Part shown: positions 16,253 to 19,940 of the stretch, in pieces
Position numbering within the stretch: position 1 is the first letter of the stretch
How the letters are laid out: every line of letters starts with the position of its first letter
Assembly (NCBI GenBank): GCA_023386865.1
Contig: JAEWIV010000096.1
Location: 1 to 19,940 of the forward strand
Direction: 5' to 3'
DNA from: Pseudomonadota bacterium
GTDB taxonomy: Bacteria > Pseudomonadota > Alphaproteobacteria > Reyranellales > Reyranellaceae
Length of the DNA stretch: 19,940 nt
Made by a program: the position numbers and the translations under genes
Notes under the pieces: generated by a model
Told to the model about the DNA's origin: nothing
Databases searched by the model: none
What the model saw: the letters and a program-made list of their open reading frames with translations, nothing else

Positions 16253-17353
16253 TCACCCCTTGCGGCTCATCCCCTTCATGTCGATCGGCAGGTGATAGGG
16301 ATCCTTGCCGAGTGCATCGACGCGGGTCCAGAAATCCTGGCCGGCGGCCAGGCCGCTCGCCGCCTTGGTGGCCGACTGGCGGAAGATGTTCCAGGAACGT
16401 GGATGCAGACGGCTCGCCTCGCCGAAATGCACGGCGGCTTCGTCGTCCTTGCCGTTCAGCTTCAGGTGCTGCGCCAGCCGGAAGTGGGCATGGGCGCGAG
16501 CCATGTCGGCATCCGGCAGGCGCAGATGCGCCCGTGCCGCGTCCTTGTCGAAGACATGCTCGCTGGCCTGCCCCTTCAGCACCCAGTCGCGGATGGCCTC
16601 GACGTAGACGGACTTCATGTGCACGCGTTCCTCGACCTGCTCGGCGCTCATCTGGCCGGTCGCGCGATCCATGTGCCGGAAGGCGTCGGACGAGCCGGCA
16701 TTCTCCGGCGGCCGCACGATGCGGCCCTTTTCGTCGATCCACGCTGCCTGCGGAACGTTGACGAAGTGATAGAGCTCGGCAACGCGATGATCGCGATCGA
16801 TCACGCAGGGATAGCTGGGCGAGGCGGCCTCGACCCAGGGACGCGCCGCCTCGGGCTCATCGAGGGCGACCGCGAGGACCGCAAAGCCGTGGCCGGAGAG
16901 GTCCTGGTAGAGTTTCTGCCACACGGGCAAGTCGGCTCTGCAGCCTCACCAGGAAGCCCAACTGACCAGGAGCACTTTCTTGCCGCGCAGGTCGGACAGC
17001 GAATGTGGCCGGCCGGCGAGGTCGGGCAAGGTGAAGTCCGGCGCCTCGAGCGACTGCAGCTGCGCCGATCGTGACGATGCGCTTTCGCCCAGCACCCACG
17101 TCTCGCCGGCAGCGTCGCGCGCCAGCGGCAGGTCCATGTGCTTCCAGAAGGTGGCGGCGTTGATCTCGCTGCCGGAGACGAATTCGTCCGCCCGGTTGCG
17201 CGGCACCGGCACGCAGACATCGCCCCTGCACAGGCCTTCGGGCTTGAGAGCCCAGCCCGTCGCGCTCTCGAGGTCGCGCGCGGAGAGCCAAAGGTTCTCG
17301 CCGTCGGCGCGCCCGGCGGCGGTCGCGCCGCGATCGGTCAGCAGGGTGGGCAT
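16253..17353 (-). CDS. redoxin (thioredoxin-fold) with in-frame UGA at the active site, predicted selenoprotein
   Basis: Read through one TGA (16948-16946), the frame gives 366 residues. The N-terminal 90 residues hold a small domain with C42 and C47 (PEGLCRGDVCVPVP). A thioredoxin/AhpC-type fold follows: LEAPDFTLPDLAGRPHSLSD (102-121), KKVLLVSWASW (125-135), then residue 136 (TGA), G137, C138, and RADLPVWQKLYQDL. FAVLAVALD, a PCVIDRD strand and VPQAAWIDEKGRIVRPP with its cis-proline come after. The C-terminal 100 residues look helical and TPR-like (FRLAQHLKLNGKDDEAAVHF). TGA sits exactly where TlpA/ResA-type proteins have the first active-site cysteine, so selenocysteine is the best reading, giving a Sec-Gly-Cys motif. 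A nonsense mutation (pseudogene) or sequencing error is the alternative. GAAGGAGA precedes the ATG, 13 bases after phaC. Confidence 0.8.
16916..16943 (-). promoter_or_regulatory. candidate SECIS hairpin just after the in-frame UGA
   Basis: On the coding strand, two bases after the TGA, CTGC pairs with GCAG 20 bases later. Within this, a four-pair upper stem with one bulge closes a six-base loop TTGCCC at +16 to +21. Bacterial SECIS elements lie in this window after the UGA, with a G near the start of the loop. Here the G is third, so the fit is only partial and no energy was calculated. Confidence 0.3.
16946..16948 (-). other. in-frame TGA, predicted selenocysteine codon
   Basis: It is codon 136 of the redoxin gene, between TCC TGG and GGC TGC. 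The frames on both sides are the same frame and carry one continuous thioredoxin-like fold, and the next true stop is at 16253-16255. A cysteine codon (TGC or TGT) is one base change away. Confidence 0.7.
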
Positions 17354-17366
17354 CACGGCGTCTCCT

Positions 17367-19193
17367 TCAGTCGATGGTCCGAACCTTGACGTAGCTGCCC
17401 GGTGCATCCTCGATCGCCGGCAGGCCTCCTTCGCCCGGCACGCGCGCCGGCACCTTCGGGCCGGACTTGGCCGACAACCACTTGTCCCAGTCGTTCCACC
17501 AGGACCCCGGGAACTCCTGCGCGCCGGCGCGCCACTCGTCGAGCGTCGGCGGGTTCTTGGGCGTCTCGTTCAGCCAATGCTGATACTTTCTGTTGCGTGG
17601 CGGGTTCACGACCCCCGCGATGTGGCCGGAGCCCGCCAGCATGAAGCGCACCGGCCCGCTGAAGAGCTGCGTCGCCTTGTAGACCGACTTGGCCGGCGCG
17701 ATATGGTCTTCCTTGCCGGCCTGGAGATAGACGGGAATGGCGATCTTGCGCAGGTCGATCGGCACGTTGTCGATGGTGAGCCCGCCCGGCTTCGCCAGCA
17801 GGTTCTTCTGATACATGTTGCGCAGGTAGTAGCTGTGCATCGCCGCCGGCATGCGCGTCGCATCGGCGTTCCAGAACAGCAGGTCGAAGGGGAAGGGGTC
17901 CTTGCCCAGCAGGTAGTTGTTCACCACGAACGACCAGATGAGGTCGTTGGCGCGCAGCATGTTGAAGGTCGTCGCCATCTCGGAGCCTTCGAGATAGCCT
18001 TTCCTGCTCATCATCTCCTCGACACTGGCGAGCTGGTCCTCGTCGATGAACACGCCGAGCTCGCCCGGCTCTGTGAAGTCGACCTGGGCGGTGAAGAAGG
18101 TGCAGGCGGCGATCCGATCGTCGCCGCGGGCCGCCATGTAGGCCAGCGTGGTCGCCATCAGGGTGCCGCCGATGCAATAGCCGATCGCCGAGACTTTATC
18201 CTCGCCGGTGGCCCGCTTGATGGCGTCGAGTGCCGCGAGCGGCCCGAGCTTCATGTAGTCCTCGAACACCAGGCCGGTCAGCCGCTCGTCGGGATTGACC
18301 CAGGAGATGACGAACACCGTGTAACCCTGCTCGGTCGCCCACTTGATGAACGAGTTCTCGGGCTTCAGGTCGAGGATGTAGAACTTGTTGATCCACGGCG
18401 GCACGATCAGCAGCGGCATCTTGTAGACCTCGCCGGTCGCCGGTGCGTACTGAAGGAGCTGCATGACGTCGTTCTGGTAGACGACCTTGCCCGGCGAGGT
18501 GGCGACGTTGCCGCCGACCTTGAATGCCTTCATGTCGGTTTGTCGCATGGCGAGCGTGCCCTTGCCGCGCTCGAGATCGGTCAGCAGGTTCTGAAGCCCC
18601 TTGATCAGGTTTTCGCCCTTGCTTTCGACCGTCGCCTTCACGACCTGCGGGTTGGTCATGGCGAAATTGGACGGCGACATCGCATCGATGAACTGGCGCG
18701 TGTAGAAGTCGACCTTCTTGGCGGTCTTGTCGTCGACGCCTTCGACCTCCTTGACGGTCTGCTGCAGCCAGCGCGCCGTCAGCAGATAGGATTGCTTGAG
18801 GTAGTCGAAGACGACCTCGTCCTTCCACGCCGGATCGGCGAAGCGCTTGTCGCCCTTGGCGGGCTCCGCGACCGGCTCGACCGGCTGGCCCATCATGCGC
18901 TGGGCGGTGACCTGCCAGAGCTTCATGTATTGCTGCCACAGGTCCATCTGCGCCTGCAGGAGCCGATTGGGATCGGCCAGCATCCTGGCGGTGAAGTCCA
19001 TGAAGGTCTGGGTGAGGCGCAGCGGATCGGCCGGCTGGGGCCCTTCAGCCTTGTATTTCTCGGCGAAGTCCTGCAGCAGCTTCTGGCTGCGCTCGGCGAT
19101 GTCCTTGAAGGCCTCCTTCATCCGCTCGGATTCTTCGGCGGACCATCCGGGACCGGCGCCCGTCGCGGCTTTGGGGGCGGACTGCTCCGACAT
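17367..19193 (-). CDS. phaC: class I poly(3-hydroxyalkanoate) synthase
   Basis: Polymerises hydroxyacyl-CoA into PHA at the granule surface. The protein is 608 aa, the class I length (C. necator PhaC is 589). The N-terminal helical domain contains LTQTFMDFTARMLADPNRLL and FADPAWKDEVVFDYLKQSYL. The alpha/beta-hydrolase core shows PLLIVPPWINKFYILDL (about 260-276), then SWVNPDERL. The lipase-like box is GYCIGG with nucleophile C340. D496 (GKEDHI) and H524 (GSGHIAGVVNPP) complete the triad; the Asp-His spacing of 28 equals that of C. necator. The C-terminus has SWWNDWDKWL and an Ala/Pro-rich end. I chose the ATG at 19193 because GGAAGGGGAAA precedes it. It is first of two genes, with the redoxin 13 bases downstream. 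No phasin or phaR gene is seen in the window. Confidence 0.96.
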   Translation of the reverse strand: MSEQSAPKAATGAGPGWSAEESERMKEAFKDIAERSQKLLQDFAEKYKAEGPQPADPLRLTQTFMDFTARMLADPNRLLQAQMDLWQQYMKLWQVTAQRMMGQPVEPVAEPAKGDKRFADPAWKDEVVFDYLKQSYLLTARWLQQTVKEVEGVDDKTAKKVDFYTRQFIDAMSPSNFAMTNPQVVKATVESKGENLIKGLQNLLTDLERGKGTLAMRQTDMKAFKVGGNVATSPGKVVYQNDVMQLLQYAPATGEVYKMPLLIVPPWINKFYILDLKPENSFIKWATEQGYTVFVISWVNPDERLTGLVFEDYMKLGPLAALDAIKRATGEDKVSAIGYCIGGTLMATTLAYMAARGDDRIAACTFFTAQVDFTEPGELGVFIDEDQLASVEEMMSRKGYLEGSEMATTFNMLRANDLIWSFVVNNYLLGKDPFPFDLLFWNADATRMPAAMHSYYLRNMYQKNLLAKPGGLTIDNVPIDLRKIAIPVYLQAGKEDHIAPAKSVYKATQLFSGPVRFMLAGSGHIAGVVNPPRNRKYQHWLNETPKNPPTLDEWRAGAQEFPGSWWNDWDKWLSAKSGPKVPARVPGEGGLPAIEDAPGSYVKVRTID

Positions 19194-19300
19194 GCGTTTC
19201 CCCTTCCAGATCATCGGCTTTGCAGCGTTTCTTGCGATACTTCCAGCGTCCCGGTACCATACTTGGTGTTCGTTCATCCCGGACCGTCAGCATCTCTCCT

Positions 19301-19329
19301 TAGGTAGGCTGCGACAACACACGGGTCAA
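19301..19329 (-). promoter_or_regulatory. promoter candidate for phaC-redoxin
   Basis: On the minus strand, TTGACC (19329-19324, five of six -35 positions) is followed after 17 bases by TACCTA (19306-19301), a weak -10. It lies 108 bases upstream of the phaC ATG, within the 198-base gap shared with the divergent lipoprotein gene. On the plus strand, TTGCGA (19232-19237) and TACCAT (19255-19260), also 17 apart, are a still weaker candidate for the lipoprotein gene. Confidence 0.3.
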
Positions 19330-19391
19330 TTTTACTCTCGGCGTCGGGTAGACAGCAGCGACGGCCGGGTTTCAAGCAAGGGCAGGCGGCA

Positions 19392-19940
19392 ATGCGTAAA
19401 CGGCAGGACAGGACGGGCAGGGGCTGGCTGAGCTTGCTTGGCGTGTCCAGTTTCGCGCTGCTCACCGGCTGCGGCTGGTTCGGCGGAGGCGGGCCTCCGC
19501 CAGGCAGCGCCAAGCTGCGTCCCGGCGCCGACCGCCAGGTCCAGGCGAACAGCGCGCTGCCGTCGGCCAATCCCGGCCAGCAGTACGAGCAGGGCATTTC
19601 CGCGGCCGACGAGACGCGCGGACAGCAGCCGCAGATCGGCTCCGTCGTCCAGGGAACCGGCGGACAGAAGGCACAACGCGACAAGGCGGAGAAGGAAGCC
19701 GCCGAACGCGACGCCAAGGCACGCGAGGCCCGTCTCGAGCGTGAAGCCGCCGAGAGGGAGGCGAAAGCCAAGGAGAAGGAAAAAGACAAGGACACCAAGC
19801 CTACCGGGCCGGCCACCGGCATGCCCGGCAAGCCGGCCGCCGCCGAGCCCGGCAACCCCGATGGCGTGACGAAGGTGACGCCGGCGCCGCCAGCGCCTCC
19901 GGGCCAGCCTGCTGCACCGGCGGCTCCCCCGGCTCCATCT
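19392..19940 (+). CDS. lipoprotein with charged helix and Ala/Pro-rich tail, 3' end beyond the window
   Basis: 183 codons are open to the window edge with no stop. The N-terminus is basic (MRKRQDRTGRGW), then a hydrophobic core LSLLGVSSFALLTGC gives a lipobox with C27, followed by a Gly/Pro-rich linker (GWFGGGGPPPGSAK). Residues about 75-92 read GISAADETRGQQPQIGSV. Residues about 95-130 are almost only Lys, Glu, Arg, Asp and Ala (KAEKEAAERDAKAREARLER and on), as in a single charged helix or coiled coil. From 133 on the chain is rich in Pro, Ala and Gly (PAPPAPPGQPAAPAAPP). This suggests an outer-membrane-anchored protein whose rod crosses the periplasm. GCAGGCGG precedes the ATG. It is divergent from phaC. 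I recognise no family; a C-terminal domain may lie beyond the edge. Confidence 0.75.
   Translation, partial: MRKRQDRTGRGWLSLLGVSSFALLTGCGWFGGGGPPPGSAKLRPGADRQVQANSALPSANPGQQYEQGISAADETRGQQPQIGSVVQGTGGQKAQRDKAEKEAAERDAKAREARLEREAAEREAKAKEKEKDKDTKPTGPATGMPGKPAAAEPGNPDGVTKVTPAPPAPPGQPAAPAAPPAPS

Noticed and set aside
16253..16930. The redoxin C-terminal part as an independent gene starting near 16930
   Set aside because: The first candidate start is a GTG inside the thioredoxin fold and has no ribosome-binding site. The fold would lack its first strand and active site.
16946..16948. A frameshift as the cause of the split redoxin
   Set aside because: The two halves are in the same frame, so only a stop codon, not an insertion or deletion, separates them.
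16980..19307. A 775-codon plus-strand frame opposite phaC
   Set aside because: It is a shadow of phaC and the redoxin; its composition is Val/Asp/His/Arg-rich and it shows no domain or ribosome-binding site.

Overview
The window is 19.9 kb of GC-rich bacterial DNA, densely packed with genes. Codon use strongly favours G/C in third positions. The rplM-rpsI pair with an alphaproteobacterial-type N-terminal extension on S9, a class I PHA synthase, oligopeptide-family ABC transport and dispersed GC-rich palindromes all point to an alphaproteobacterium. A Reyranella-like or other Hyphomicrobiales/Rhodospirillales-type soil organism is my guess, not something proven here. No gene-free stretch exceeds about 200 bases. 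I saw no rRNA, tRNA, CRISPR array or transposase.

Left part (1-7.0 kb), housekeeping and metabolic genes. Reading leftward is a plant-type ketol-acid reductoisomerase (ilvC). Divergent from it is rplM-rpsI (ribosomal proteins L13 and S9), closed by a clear intrinsic terminator. A small secreted protein follows. Next come a gamma-carbonic-anhydrase-like hexapeptide protein and a tartrate/D-malate dehydrogenase, then a membrane-anchored protein with an exact heptad ladder of cysteines. A nitronate-monooxygenase-family flavoprotein and a small lipoprotein end this part.

Middle part (7.0-16.25 kb), a divergent uptake and catabolism locus. Reading leftward is a complete five-gene peptide/opine/oligosaccharide-type ABC importer: binding protein, two permeases and two ATPases. 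Reading rightward from the same 178-base gap are the small and large subunits of a hydroquinone 1,2-dioxygenase, whose four iron ligands are visible in the large subunit, and a luciferase-like flavin monooxygenase. The layout suggests import and ring-opening of a hydroquinone-type aromatic or a precursor of one.

Right part (16.25-19.94 kb). Reading leftward is a class I PHA synthase (phaC), followed 13 bases later by a redoxin gene. The redoxin is interrupted by one in-frame TGA exactly where the thioredoxin-fold active-site cysteine belongs. I read it as a selenoprotein with a Sec-Gly-Cys motif, and this is the most notable item in the window. Divergent from phaC is a lipoprotein gene with a highly charged helix and an Ala/Pro-rich tail, cut by the window edge.

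Small repeats also matter. A GC-rich hairpin repeat lies downstream of ilvC. A second copy is embedded in frame in the N-terminus of one transporter ATPase. Another palindromic family sits as an inverted pair between the binding-protein and permease genes.
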